64,000 nucleotides of DNA from Scatomorpha stercorigallinarum (GCA_944387865.1 CALXGN010000002.1:1-64000); one strand, 5' to 3'. Counted from the first letter of the stretch, positions 17,054 through 26,023 are shown. Program-made: numbers and translations. The notes: a model not told the origin generated them from the letters alone.

Positions 17054-18469
17054 TTGAGAAAGACCAAGATAATCTGTACCATGGGCCCGGCTGTGGACAA
17101 CGAGGAGATGCTGCGCGCCCTGATGCTCACCGGCATGGACGCCGCCCGCTTCAACTTTTCCCACGGCACTCACGAGAGCCACCTGGCAACGCTCAACAAG
17201 GTGCGCCGCATACGCGACGAGCTGGGCGCGGCCGTGGCCACCATCCTGGACACCAAAGGCCCCGAGATACGCATAAAGACCTTTGAAAACGGCCCCGTCA
17301 CCCTGCGCGAGGGCGACAAGTTCACGCTCACCACCCGCGACGTGCCGGGCGACGCCGGCATCGTCTCCGTCACCTACGCCGACCTGCACAAGGAGCTGGA
17401 GAGCGGCTGCCGCGTGCTCATCGACGACGGCCTCATCGAGCTCACGGTGGACGGGATACAGGGGCAGGACATTGCCTGCACCGTCCGCAGCGGCGGGCCG
17501 CTCTCCAACAACAAGAGCATCAACATCCCCGGTGTCTCCATCCACCTGCCCTCCCTGACGGAGAAGGACCGTGACGACCTGCGCTTCGCCGCGGAGCAGG
17601 ACTTCGACTTCGTGGCCGCCTCCTTCGTGCGCAAGGCCTCAGACGTGGAGGACATCCGCGCCTGCCTCAGGGAGTGCGGCGGCGAGCACATCCGCATCAT
17701 CTCCAAGATCGAGAACCGCGAAGGCGTGGACAACCTGGAGGAGATCATCGCCGCCAGCGACGGGCTGATGGTGGCCCGCGGCGACCTGGGCGTGGAGATC
17801 CCCGCCTATGAGGTGCCGATACTGCAAAAGCGCATGATAAAAGAGACCAGCATGGCCGGCAAGCCCGTCATCACCGCCACGCAGATGCTCGATTCCATGA
17901 TCCGCAACCCGCGGCCCACGCGCGCGGAGGTGTCCGACGTGGCCAACGCGGTGTTCGACGGCACCAGCTGCGTCATGCTCTCCGGAGAGACGGCCTCCGG
18001 CAAGCACCCCGTGGAGGCCGTGCAGACGATGGTGGACACCATCAACGCCGCCGAGCAGGCCACGGACTACTGGGGCCGCTTCCGCCGCTTTGAGTTCACG
18101 CCCGGGCGCTCCATCAACGACGCCGTCACCCACACCTGCTGCCAGACGGCCATGGACCTGGAGGCCGACGCCATCCTCACCCCCACGCAGACGGGCCACA
18201 CGGCGCGCATGATCGCCCGCTTCCGTCCGGCCTGCCCCATCGTGGCCCTCACCACCACGGAGCGCGCGCGGCGGCAGCTGGCCATCTCCTGGGGCGTGCA
18301 GCCGCTGCTGGCCGGGTATGTCGATTCCACCGACCGCCTCTTCTCCATGTGCGTGCAGAGCGCGCTGAAGGAGGGGGCCGTGCAGAGCGGGCAGATGGTG
18401 GTCATCACCGCCGGCGTGCCCATCGGCCGCGCGGGCAGCACCAACCTCATCAAGGCCCAGGTCGTGTGA
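17054..18469 (+). CDS. pyk: Pyruvate kinase
   Basis: A 471-residue pyruvate kinase, which makes pyruvate and ATP from phosphoenolpyruvate in the last step of glycolysis. Motifs are KTKIICTMGPA at the start, ARFNFSHG, ISKIENREGVDN with the active-site Lys, VARGDLGVEIP, and the TATQMLDSM segment. The length is that of the short form without the extra C-terminal PEP-utilising domain found in Bacillus. Start is TTG at 17054, 7 nt after GGAGGGGG. An upstream in-frame ATG at 16994 lies before the -10 of the promoter and is rejected. Confidence 0.96.
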   Translation: MRKTKIICTMGPAVDNEEMLRALMLTGMDAARFNFSHGTHESHLATLNKVRRIRDELGAAVATILDTKGPEIRIKTFENGPVTLREGDKFTLTTRDVPGDAGIVSVTYADLHKELESGCRVLIDDGLIELTVDGIQGQDIACTVRSGGPLSNNKSINIPGVSIHLPSLTEKDRDDLRFAAEQDFDFVAASFVRKASDVEDIRACLRECGGEHIRIISKIENREGVDNLEEIIAASDGLMVARGDLGVEIPAYEVPILQKRMIKETSMAGKPVITATQMLDSMIRNPRPTRAEVSDVANAVFDGTSCVMLSGETASGKHPVEAVQTMVDTINAAEQATDYWGRFRRFEFTPGRSINDAVTHTCCQTAMDLEADAILTPTQTGHTARMIARFRPACPIVALTTTERARRQLAISWGVQPLLAGYVDSTDRLFSMCVQSALKEGAVQSGQMVVITAGVPIGRAGSTNLIKAQVV

Positions 18470-18484
18470 TATAAACAGCAACAA

Positions 18485-18523
18485 GGCCGCGGCCCGTGCA
18501 TCGGGCCGCGGCCGGGGCGTTTT
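18485..18523 (+). terminator. Palindrome/terminator after pyk
   Basis: A perfect 12-bp stem, GGCCGCGGCCCG/CGGGCCGCGGCC, around TGCAT, followed by GGGGCGTTTT. The T tract is short and offset, and the next gene's RBS follows at once, so it may attenuate rather than end transcription. Confidence 0.6.
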
Positions 18524-18535
18524 GGAGGGCGCAAC

Positions 18536-19243
18536 GTGAAGAAAGTCATCATCCTCATCGGCAACTACTGCTCGGGCAAGACGGAGATCGCCATGAACAT
18601 GGCCATGCGCTCCAGCGAACAGGGCCGGCGCACGCTGGTCATCGACCTCGACCGCATAAACGACTATTTCCGCATGTCCGACCACATCAAAATGCTCAGT
18701 GACCGGCACGTGGAGGTCGTCTCGCCCACCTTCGTGGGCCAGGCCATCACGCAGACGGTGATGCCGGCGGCCGTGGCCTCCGCCTTCGACCAGGACTGGG
18801 ACCTGGTGGTGTTCGACGTGGGCGGCGACCAGGCCGGCGCGCTCTCCCTGGCGCGCTACCACCAGGACTTCGCCGCCCTGCCGGCGGGGACGCTGGAGGT
18901 GTACGACATCGTCAACGTGTTCCGCCCCATGTCCGAGTCGCCGGAGAAGATACTCAAGCTCAAGGGCGAGCTGGAGGGCTTTGCCCGCCAGCAGGTGACG
19001 GGCTTCGTCAACAACTCGAACCTGCTCAACTACGCCAGCGCCGACGACCTGCGCCAGGGCTACGACATCATCCGCCAGGCCTCGGACCTGAGCGGCGTGC
19101 CCGTCGTGCACACCACGGGGCGCAAAAAATTCCTCGACGAGTTCCTCGCCGACGGGCGCGATGAGAAGTATATCGGCGCGCCCATCGCCCTCGAGAGCAT
19201 CATGCACCGCAGCGTTGATAACTTCGCCTATGGCAGGATCTGA
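18536..19243 (+). CDS. P-loop NTP-binding protein of unknown function
   Basis: A 235-residue cytoplasmic P-loop NTPase. Walker A is GNYCSGKT (9-16). LVIDLDRINDYFR (residues about 34-46) and LVVFDVGGDQAGAL (about 90-103) suggest a SIMIBI/MinD-ParA-like fold: the second has the Walker B-like hydrophobic strand ending in Asp-x-Gly-Gly. The C-terminal half is alpha/beta and has no DNA-binding or membrane part. No lysine-rich deviant Walker motif (KGGxGKS) is present. Start is GTG at 18536 after GGAGG. Sits between pyk and a bidirectional terminator. Its role is unknown. Confidence 0.6.
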   Translation: MKKVIILIGNYCSGKTEIAMNMAMRSSEQGRRTLVIDLDRINDYFRMSDHIKMLSDRHVEVVSPTFVGQAITQTVMPAAVASAFDQDWDLVVFDVGGDQAGALSLARYHQDFAALPAGTLEVYDIVNVFRPMSESPEKILKLKGELEGFARQQVTGFVNNSNLLNYASADDLRQGYDIIRQASDLSGVPVVHTTGRKKFLDEFLADGRDEKYIGAPIALESIMHRSVDNFAYGRI

Positions 19244-19258
19244 ACCCGCCGCCGCCGG

Positions 19259-19294
19259 AAAATCGGCCCCGGCTCAAAGCCGGGGCCGATTTTT
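19259..19294 (+). terminator. Bidirectional terminator between convergent genes
   Basis: AAAATCGGCCCCGGCT pairs with its complement around CAAA, with an A run on the left and TTTTT on the right. It can serve the P-loop gene (plus) and pgmB (minus). Confidence 0.92.
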
Positions 19295-19296
19295 GT

Positions 19297-19932
19297 TTAC
19301 AGCAGGCACGCCAGCGCGGGCAGCGAGCTTATCCGTATGCCGGCGTCCAGCGGCCGAGCGTGCGGGCTGTACGCCACCGCGCAGAAGCCGCCGCGGCGCG
19401 CGGCCTCAAGGCCGCTTTGGGCGTCCTCCACCACGGCGCAGCGCGCGGGCGGGAGGCCCAGCGCGGCGGCGGCTTTGAGGAACACCTCCGGGTCCGGCTT
19501 GCTGCGGGAGATCATGCCGCCGTCCACGACGGCGTCCAGCAGCGGCGCCAGGGCGAGCCTTTCGATGATGAGCGGCGCGTTGCGGCTGGAGGAGGCGACG
19601 GCCAGCTTCACGCCCCGGCGGCGCAGCGCCGAGAGCGTTTCGCGCGCGCCGGGCTCGGCGTCCGCCGGCGTCAGGCGCAGGAGGTACTGCCGGTAGAGGG
19701 CGTTTTTCTCCTCCGCCAGGGCGCGCTTCTGCGCCGGGGAAAAACCGTGCGAGCGCTCGCCGAGCACGATGTCCAGGCTCTCCATGCGCCCCACGCCGCG
19801 CGTGCGCTCGGCGGCGTCCGGCGGCAGTTTTATGCCCAGCCGCGACGCCAGCGCGCGCCAGGCCGCCAGGTGCAGCTCGTCCGTGCGGCAGAGCACGCCG
19901 TCGAGGTCGAAGATGACGCCGTCAAACTTCAT
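19297..19932 (-). CDS. pgmB: Beta-phosphoglucomutase
   Basis: A 211-residue HAD-superfamily enzyme of the beta-PGM subfamily, converting beta-glucose-1-phosphate to glucose-6-phosphate. The nucleophile and acid Asp pair is in FDLDGVL (8-14), with the Thr/Asp cap start CRTDELH, RGVGRMESLD (cap), SSSRNAP, and KPDPEVF with VVEDAQSG. Start is ATG at 19932 after GGAGGG; a longer frame runs into the GH31 gene and is rejected. Last gene of the minus-strand sugar arm, overlapping GH31 by 4 nt. Its product is what a GH65 phosphorylase (27958-30006) would need. Confidence 0.92.
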   Translation of the reverse strand: MKFDGVIFDLDGVLCRTDELHLAAWRALASRLGIKLPPDAAERTRGVGRMESLDIVLGERSHGFSPAQKRALAEEKNALYRQYLLRLTPADAEPGARETLSALRRRGVKLAVASSSRNAPLIIERLALAPLLDAVVDGGMISRSKPDPEVFLKAAAALGLPPARCAVVEDAQSGLEAARRGGFCAVAYSPHARPLDAGIRISSLPALACLL

Positions 19933-21656
19933 TTTTCCCTCCAGCGCCCGCCCAGCGAGAACACGGGGATGGTGTCCGCGCACCCGACGTCCACGGCCTG
20001 CCCGCCGGCGAAGCGCTCGCCGGTGTAGAAGTCGTACCACTCCCCGGCGGGGAGGTAGACCTCGCGGCGCGCGGCGCCCGGAGAAGTGACGGGGGCGACG
20101 AGCAGCCGCTCGCCGAACATGTATTCGTCGCCGATGCCGGCGCAGCGAGCGTCGTCCGGGAAGGCGTAGGCCAGCACCCGCGTGAGCGGCATGCGCCGCC
20201 CGACGCAGAGCCTTGCCTGAGCGCGGATATAGGGCAGCAGCTCCATGCGCAGGAGGTGCCAGGAGCGCACTTTTTCCGCGTAGCCCGTAAGGCCGAAGGC
20301 CCGCTCGATGTTCCAGGGGCTGCGCTCGTTGTTGCCCTCCATGCCCGGCTGCAGCAGCTTGAACTGCCCGCCGTCCGGCTCGGAGTGCCACTGCATGATG
20401 GGCGCGAAGCAGGCGAGCTGCGTGGCGCGCATATAGAGCTCCGGCGAGGGCAGCTCTCCCGCAAAGCCGCCAATGTCAAAGCCCCAGAAGATGACCCCGC
20501 TCGCCGAGGCGCTCAGGCCCGCGTTGAGCTGGCTTTTGAGCTCGCCGAAGTCCGAGAGCTGGTCGCCCGCCCAGAGCATGGGCGTGGCCTGCGCGCCCGT
20601 GTATCCCGCGCGGGAGAAGAGGACCTGCCCGGGCTCGAGTAAGCCCGTGTACGCCTTCGTATAGAGCTGCGGATAGAGGTTGCGCCCCTCCGCGCCTGTC
20701 GTGCCGTCGAAAAAGCGCGCGTCGCCGCTGAGGATGAATTCCCCGCCGTCGGTCTTGAAGCCGTCCACGCCCAGCTCCGTGAGGTAGCGGCGCTTGCTGA
20801 ACCAGCTCTTGACCGTCTCGGGGTTGGTGAAGTCCGGCACCAGCGAGCCGGCGAACCAGTGGCCGGCCGGTATCCTGTAGGGCGTGCCGTCGGCGTTCAT
20901 CACGCACAGCCTGCGCTCTACGGCCTCCGCCCAGTCGCGCTCGAGCTGCCCGTTCGGCGGCTCGTGCGGCTCGAGCTGCTTGTAGACCGGTATCTGCCAG
21001 AGCAGGAGATGCACGCCGCGCGCGTGCAGCCGCTCGATCATCCCCGCCGGGTCCGGCCAGCGCCCTTCGCTATGGAAGGTGTAGAACGTCGCCTCGTCGC
21101 TCCAGGCCTCGGCCACAGCCACGCCGACGGGGAAGCCGCGCCCTTCCGCTTCGTCGAGCGCGGCCTCCAGTTTCGCGCGGCTGTCCCAGCGGTTGGCGGA
21201 GATCCAGGGCTCGAACACCCAGTCCGGCGGCAGGAGCGGCTCGCCCGTGCAGCGCATGTGCTCCGCGACGATCTCCTGCGGCGTCCCGGTGAAAATGTGG
21301 ATCTCGCACTTCACGGGAACGTTTATCACGATCTCCCCCTGCGCGAAGCTGAAGCGCGTGACGCGCGCCGTGTCCAGCCAGAGGCCGAGGCCGCCGTCCG
21401 TCCAGAAGAAGGGCATCGGGCAGTAGCTTTTGTCCCCCTGGCGGCAGAATTTTTCCTCCACGGCGATCTCCGCCGCGCGGCCGAGGTAGTTCACGGCGTC
21501 GAAGCGCTCGCCGAGGCCGTAGGCGCCGGCGTACTCCGTTTCTATATGTATCTCATACCCGCCGGAGGCCCCGGAGCACGAAAAGTGCGCCGGGGTCCCC
21601 TTTGGGGTGGAGATGTAAAAAGCATCGAAGGGTATGTTTAAAGTGCAGTGTTCCAT
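19929..21656 (-). CDS. GH31 alpha-glucosidase-family enzyme
   Basis: A 575-residue glycoside hydrolase family 31 enzyme without signal peptide, so intracellular. Catalytic nucleophile Asp303 is in GFKTDGGE, and the acid/base Asp365 is in LWAGDQLSDF. The N-terminal beta-sandwich (1-140) contains AGAYGLGERFDAVN. It is shorter than many GH31 enzymes (650-800) but all core parts are present. Activity could be alpha-glucosidase or alpha-xylosidase; the neighbours (GH65, beta-PGM) favour alpha-glucoside substrates. Lies 2 nt downstream of the permease gene. Confidence 0.88.
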   Translation of the reverse strand: MEHCTLNIPFDAFYISTPKGTPAHFSCSGASGGYEIHIETEYAGAYGLGERFDAVNYLGRAAEIAVEEKFCRQGDKSYCPMPFFWTDGGLGLWLDTARVTRFSFAQGEIVINVPVKCEIHIFTGTPQEIVAEHMRCTGEPLLPPDWVFEPWISANRWDSRAKLEAALDEAEGRGFPVGVAVAEAWSDEATFYTFHSEGRWPDPAGMIERLHARGVHLLLWQIPVYKQLEPHEPPNGQLERDWAEAVERRLCVMNADGTPYRIPAGHWFAGSLVPDFTNPETVKSWFSKRRYLTELGVDGFKTDGGEFILSGDARFFDGTTGAEGRNLYPQLYTKAYTGLLEPGQVLFSRAGYTGAQATPMLWAGDQLSDFGELKSQLNAGLSASASGVIFWGFDIGGFAGELPSPELYMRATQLACFAPIMQWHSEPDGGQFKLLQPGMEGNNERSPWNIERAFGLTGYAEKVRSWHLLRMELLPYIRAQARLCVGRRMPLTRVLAYAFPDDARCAGIGDEYMFGERLLVAPVTSPGAARREVYLPAGEWYDFYTGERFAGGQAVDVGCADTIPVFSLGGRWREK

Positions 21657-21658
21657 AA

Positions 21659-22486
21659 CTACCCCTTTATCCCGCCGGCCATGAGGCCGTTTTTGAACTG
21701 CTTCTGCGCGCAGAGGTAGATGGCGATGATGGGTATCATCGAGATCAGGCTGCCCGCCATCAGCACGTTGTACTCGGTGTTGTACTGCCCGTTGAGGGTG
21801 GAGAGCGCGATGGGCAGGGTCATTTTATTGCGGTCGGTGAGCATCAGCAGCGGCCAGAGGTAGTCGTTCCAGCTCTCCATAAAGGTCGTCACGGCCAGCG
21901 TGGCGATGGTCGGCGCGCACATGGGCAGGGCGATGCGCCGGTAGACCTGGAAGATGCCCGCGCCGTCTATCCGCGCGGCGTCCAGGAAGTCGTTTGGTAT
22001 CGCCCGCATCTGCTGCACCAGCATGAACACGGCGAAGGGCTTGAAGATGCCCGGCAGTATCACGCTCGCGTAGCTGTCGATGAGCCCGAGTTTGTTCATG
22101 ACGACGAAGAGCGGTATCATCGTCACCTGCGTCGGTATCATCATCGTCGCCAGGTAGAGCGCCAGCACCGCCTGGCTGCCGCGGAAGCGTATCTTGGCGA
22201 AGGCGAAGGCCGCCATGCTCGCCGAGATGATGGTGAGGAGCGTGAAGGAGCAGGTGATAAAAAGGCTGTTGCCTATCGTTTTGAGGAAGGGGAAGCGCGA
22301 GAACACCTCGCCGTAGGCGTCCAGCGTGGGCTCCGCCGGTATCCACTCTATCGGTATGCTCATCAGCGCGCCGCGGCTCTTGAGCGAGGTGGAGATCATC
22401 CAGGCGAAGGGCACGAGGGCGACGACGGCCAGCAGCACGGCGACGATGTAATAGCCCGCGCCGCCGGCGATGCGTTTACGAGTCAT
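21659..22486 (-). CDS. Carbohydrate ABC transporter permease (MalG type)
   Basis: A 275-residue inner-membrane permease with six predicted segments and the EAA loop in the form DAARIDGAGIFQVYRRIALPM. It pairs with the preceding MalF-type permease (11-nt overlap) to form the channel for a sugar importer. The C-terminal end QKQFKNGLMAGGIKG is typical of MalG-type permeases. Confidence 0.9.
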   Translation of the reverse strand: MTRKRIAGGAGYYIVAVLLAVVALVPFAWMISTSLKSRGALMSIPIEWIPAEPTLDAYGEVFSRFPFLKTIGNSLFITCSFTLLTIISASMAAFAFAKIRFRGSQAVLALYLATMMIPTQVTMIPLFVVMNKLGLIDSYASVILPGIFKPFAVFMLVQQMRAIPNDFLDAARIDGAGIFQVYRRIALPMCAPTIATLAVTTFMESWNDYLWPLLMLTDRNKMTLPIALSTLNGQYNTEYNVLMAGSLISMIPIIAIYLCAQKQFKNGLMAGGIKG

Positions 22487-23405
22487 AGTTCACCCACCTC
22501 TCCTGCACTTTCATCTGCAAGCCCGTACAGGCCATGATGATGACGAACAGCAGCCAGGAAAAGGCCGCGGCATAGCCCATGCGGTAGTAGCGGAAGCCGT
22601 ATTTGTATATGCGCTCGACCATCACCTGCGTGGCGCCGTTGGGCCCGCCGTCGGTCATTATCATGATCTGCGGGAAGAGCTGGAAGGCGTTTATCAGGCT
22701 CACCACCAGCACATAGAAGATGGCGGGCGTCATCAGCGGCAGGGTGATGCGGACAAATTTCGTCCAGGCCCCCGCGCCGTCCAGCGAGGCGGCCTCGTAG
22801 TAGTTCCTGTTGATGCCTATCATGCCGGAGAGCAGTATGAGCCCGAAAAAGCCCATGTCCTTCCAGACGCTCACCAGCACGATGGCCGGCATGGCCCAGT
22901 TTTCGTCCAGCAGCCAGCCGGGGCCCTCGATGCCGAAAAAGCCGAGGATGCCGTTCACCGCGCCGTACTGGGGCGAGAGCATGCTCTTCCAGATCATGCT
23001 CGCCGCCACCCAGCTCGTGAGCACGGGGATGTAGTAGATGATGCGGAAGGCGGTCACGCCGCGGCGCTCGCGGCTGAGCAGGTAGGCCACGCCCAGCGAG
23101 CAGGCCAGCATCAGCGGGATGTAGAGCGCGATGTACTCCAGCGTGTTGCCGAGCACCTGCCAGAACTCGCCGCCGCCCAGGATGGCCCGGTAGTTTTCAA
23201 GGCCCACGAAGTGCTCGGCGAAAAAGCCGGGGTCGGCGAGCCGGTCGAGCCCGTTCCAGTCCGTGAGGCTGAGGAAGAGCGAGATGACTAGCGGCAGCAG
23301 CGAGAACACGGCGAGGCCGATGAGGCTCGGCAGCAGGAAGGGCGAGGCCGTGAGCAGGCCGCCCTGGCCGCGTATGGGCTTTTCTCTCTTGCGTTTTGGT
23401 CTCAC
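22476..23405 (-). CDS. Carbohydrate ABC transporter permease (MalF/UgpA type)
   Basis: A 309-residue permease with a basic N-terminus, six membrane segments and the EAA loop EAASLDGAGAWTKFVRITLP. Start is GTG at 23405, downstream of GGAG. It overlaps the second permease by 11 nt. A strong hairpin lies between it and the binding-protein gene. No nucleotide-binding subunit is in the cluster, so a shared MsmX-like ATPase elsewhere is the likely partner. Confidence 0.9.
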   Translation of the reverse strand: MRPKRKREKPIRGQGGLLTASPFLLPSLIGLAVFSLLPLVISLFLSLTDWNGLDRLADPGFFAEHFVGLENYRAILGGGEFWQVLGNTLEYIALYIPLMLACSLGVAYLLSRERRGVTAFRIIYYIPVLTSWVAASMIWKSMLSPQYGAVNGILGFFGIEGPGWLLDENWAMPAIVLVSVWKDMGFFGLILLSGMIGINRNYYEAASLDGAGAWTKFVRITLPLMTPAIFYVLVVSLINAFQLFPQIMIMTDGGPNGATQVMVERIYKYGFRYYRMGYAAAFSWLLFVIIMACTGLQMKVQERWVNYDS

Positions 23406-23424
23406 GGCCTTTCACTCTCCTTGT

Positions 23425-23453
23425 CAAAATGGGGAGGGGGCGGCCCCCTCCCC
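23425..23453 (-). terminator. Intra-operon hairpin after the binding-protein gene
   Basis: A perfect 10-bp stem GGGGAGGGGG/CCCCCTCCCC with a 3-nt loop, followed on the minus strand by ATTTTG. Such partial terminators often let the binding protein be made in excess over the permeases. Confidence 0.65.
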
Positions 23454-23464
23454 GGAATTCTGGC

Positions 23465-24775
23465 TTATCCCAGGCTGATCTGCGCCTCGCACTGGGCCTG
23501 CGCCTCGTCGAGCGCCTCCTGCACGGTGACGGTGCCGGCCGCGGCGGCTTCGAGCTGCTGGCCGATGATGTCGCTCATGAGGGCGTAGTCCTCGATGACG
23601 GGCGGGACCACCAGGTAGTCAAGGCTCTCGAAAACGGCCTCGCGGTTCTCCGGCGGGGTGAGGTCGAGGTAGCTCGCGAGCACGGCCTCGTCGTTGACGG
23701 CGGGCAGGTCCCAGCCGGCCTCGATGCGGATCTCGGCCGCGGCGGGGCTGGAGCAGAGCCAGGTGATCCAGGTCATGGCTGCTTCCTTGTTCTCGCTGTC
23801 GGCGTTGACGACGCAGGCGTTGGAGAAGAAGTGGGTGGCCTTCTGCACTTCGCCGGGCTCGATGGCGATGTCCCAGTCAAAGCCGCAGCCCTCGGCGAAG
23901 GTGTTGAAGGCCCAGATGCCGGTGGGTATCATGCCCAGGCGGCCGCTCATGAAGAGGTCCCAGTCGCCCATGCCGCCCATCTGCTCGGCGGTGGGCTGCA
24001 CGTTCGTGACCAGCACGCGGTCGGCCATCATCTGCGCCGCGGCCACATTCTCGGGGGCGTTTATCGTGAAGGCGGTCTTGTCCTCGTTCAGGAGGCTGCC
24101 GCCGAACTGGGCGCAGGCCTTGTAGAACTCGTTGTAGGTCAGCGGCTGGTAGTAGCCGTAGATGTCGTCGCCCAGCGCGTGGATGGCCTCGGCGGCCGCC
24201 TGCACGTCGTCCTGCGTCCAGTCGCTGGTGGGGTAGCCGATGCCGGCCTGGTCGAAGAGGTCCTTGTTATAGACCAGCACCACGTTGGAGAAGTTGCCGG
24301 GCAGGCCGTACTGCACGCCGTCCACGGTGAAGGCGGAGAGCGCCGTCTCGTCCAGGCCGCTGAGGTCCACGCCCTCGATGGGGGCGAGCACGCCCTTGCT
24401 GGCATAGGAGGCGAAGTTCTCGATGTTCATCTCGTAGCAGTCGGGGGCGGTGCCGCCGGCCACGCGGGTCTGCATCTGGGTGAAATAGTCGTCGATGGCG
24501 ATGGTCTCGATCTCCACGGTGATGTTGGGGTATTCCTCGTGGAAGGCCTCGTACATGCGCTGGAGCGTCTCCTCGTTGCCGCCGGAGGAGTTGAAGTTGC
24601 AGTAGGTTATCGTCACGGGCTCGTCCCCGGCGTTCTCCGGGCTCTCCTCGGCGGGGGCTTCGCTCTCCTCCGCCGGCGGGGCGCTCTCCTCCGCGGCGGG
24701 CTCTTCGCCGCAGGCCGAGAGCAGCATCAGCAGCGAAAGGCAGCAGGCCAGAATGGCAAACAGCCGTTTCTTCAT
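23465..24775 (-). CDS. Sugar ABC transporter substrate-binding lipoprotein
   Basis: A 436-residue solute-binding lipoprotein (cluster B, MalE/UgpB-like) with lipobox LSAC (Cys22), an acidic spacer with PAEES repeats (25-50), then the binding domain (TYCNFNSSGGNEETLQRMYE onward). Start ATG at 24775 was chosen because the signal peptide begins there. A two-codon frame ATGAAATGA begins at 24780, nearer the ideal distance from GGAGG, and its TGA overlaps the real ATG, so re-initiation is possible. An in-frame ATG at 24805 lies upstream of the RBS. Confidence 0.9.
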   Translation of the reverse strand: MKKRLFAILACCLSLLMLLSACGEEPAAEESAPPAEESEAPAEESPENAGDEPVTITYCNFNSSGGNEETLQRMYEAFHEEYPNITVEIETIAIDDYFTQMQTRVAGGTAPDCYEMNIENFASYASKGVLAPIEGVDLSGLDETALSAFTVDGVQYGLPGNFSNVVLVYNKDLFDQAGIGYPTSDWTQDDVQAAAEAIHALGDDIYGYYQPLTYNEFYKACAQFGGSLLNEDKTAFTINAPENVAAAQMMADRVLVTNVQPTAEQMGGMGDWDLFMSGRLGMIPTGIWAFNTFAEGCGFDWDIAIEPGEVQKATHFFSNACVVNADSENKEAAMTWITWLCSSPAAAEIRIEAGWDLPAVNDEAVLASYLDLTPPENREAVFESLDYLVVPPVIEDYALMSDIIGQQLEAAAAGTVTVQEALDEAQAQCEAQISLG

Positions 24776-24819
24776 TTCATTTTTTCCTCCTTGTTGGTTT
24801 TTCAATATGCTCTTGTAGA

Positions 24820-24949
24820 CTCGCGCGTTGTCTACGTTTAGCTGGAACTCATCGACGCGGGCACAATACCCCGCGCTCTGTGGGCCGTGTGTGCGCGCTG
24901 TGCCAGCGGGCGCCGCCCGCCTCGCGCGTTGTCTACTTTTAGCTGAACT
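24820..24949 (-). repeat. 29-30 bp direct repeat between lacI and the binding-protein gene
   Basis: Two copies, at 24820-24849 and 24921-24949, share CTCGCGCGTTGTCTAC then TTTAGCTG and AACT, differing by one substitution and one indel. The second copy abuts the lacI stop codon, and the first lies 45 nt before the binding-protein start. Between them is GC-rich DNA without a gene. Also GTAGAC (24815-24820) pairs with GTCTAC (24830-24835). Confidence 0.8.
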
Positions 24950-25977
24950 TAGATCTTGCGCACGCTGCCGCGCTCCACCAGTGTCACGGGCAGGATCAGC
25001 TCCTGCTTGGTGAGCTCGGGCTCCTCGATGTTGCGGATAAGCAGCTCGACGGCCTTCTCGCCCTTGGTGGATATCTGCTGCCGGACGGTCGTGAGGCCGG
25101 GGGTGAGGTACTGGGAGACCTCCAGGTCGTCGAAGCCCATGAGGGAGATGTCCTCCGGCACGCGCACGCCGCGCTCATAGAACGCCTTCTGCGCGCCGAT
25201 GGCGAGGATGTCCGCCGCGGCGACCACCGCCGTGGCCTGTGTGTGCGTGTCCAGCAGGCGGTCAGCGGAGGCGATGCCGTCCTTGTAGTCGATGTCGCCC
25301 TCGAAAACCAGCCCGGCGCGGAACTCCAGGCCGAACTCGGCGAGCGCGTCCCGGTAGCCGGCAAGGCGCTTTTTCATGACGCCGTTGTCCTTCAGCCGGC
25401 CGCAGAAGAAGGCAATGTCCCGGTGGCCGCGCTCAAGGACGTACTTCGTGGCGAGATAGCTGCCATAGGCGTCGTCGATGCGCACATTGTGGTAGTAGTG
25501 GTCGTTGCAGTAGCTGTCGATGAGCACGATGGGTATCTGGCTCTTCTTCATCTGCTGATAGAATTCATCCGGGTACATGCCGATAACGATGATGCCGTCC
25601 AGGTTGCGCTCCTTGGCCAGGGTGAGATAGCTCTCGTTCGCGTCCGTGGCGGAGATGAGCACGTGGAAGCCGCGCTGCCGGGCGCAGAGCTCGATGCTGC
25701 CGAGGATCTCGCTGTAAAACTGATTCTGGAACATCAGCCGGCCCTCGCCCTCCGTCTGCGGCACGACGACGCCGATGAGCTTGCTGTCGTTGCCCGCGCT
25801 GGAGAGCGTGCGCGCGGCCATGTTCGGCGTGTAGCCGAGGTCCTTTATCGCCTGCTCCACGCGCTTGCGCGTCTCATCGGAGATGGGCCGCTTGCCGCTG
25901 ATGGCATAGCTGACCGCCGCCGTGGTGACGCCCGCCGCCTTGGCCACGTCCTTCATCGTTACTCTCTGTGCTGACAT
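24949..25977 (-). CDS. LacI-family transcriptional regulator
   Basis: A 342-residue repressor. N-terminal helix-turn-helix VTMKDVAKAAGVTTAAVSYA (residues 6-25), hinge helix NMAARTLSS, then a sugar-binding periplasmic-protein-like domain. Start ATG at 25977 follows GGAGTGAT. It divides two divergent arms of a carbohydrate locus and is probably their regulator: matching palindromic operators lie at 25994-26009 and 26137-26152. The inducer is unknown, likely the imported alpha-glucoside or a phosphorylated product. Confidence 0.93.
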   Translation of the reverse strand: MSAQRVTMKDVAKAAGVTTAAVSYAISGKRPISDETRKRVEQAIKDLGYTPNMAARTLSSAGNDSKLIGVVVPQTEGEGRLMFQNQFYSEILGSIELCARQRGFHVLISATDANESYLTLAKERNLDGIIVIGMYPDEFYQQMKKSQIPIVLIDSYCNDHYYHNVRIDDAYGSYLATKYVLERGHRDIAFFCGRLKDNGVMKKRLAGYRDALAEFGLEFRAGLVFEGDIDYKDGIASADRLLDTHTQATAVVAAADILAIGAQKAFYERGVRVPEDISLMGFDDLEVSQYLTPGLTTVRQQISTKGEKAVELLIRNIEEPELTKQELILPVTLVERGSVRKI

Positions 25978-25993
25978 TTATATCACTCCGTGC

Positions 25994-26009
25994 GTTTAAA
26001 CGATTAAAC
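25994..26009 (-). promoter_or_regulatory. LacI-type operator, regulator side
   Basis: GTTTAAACGATTAAAC is a palindrome with central CG, 7 of 8 positions symmetric. It lies just downstream of the expected lacI transcription start, fitting autorepression. Confidence 0.75.
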
Positions 26010-26023
26010 TTGTTCCTGCCTTA

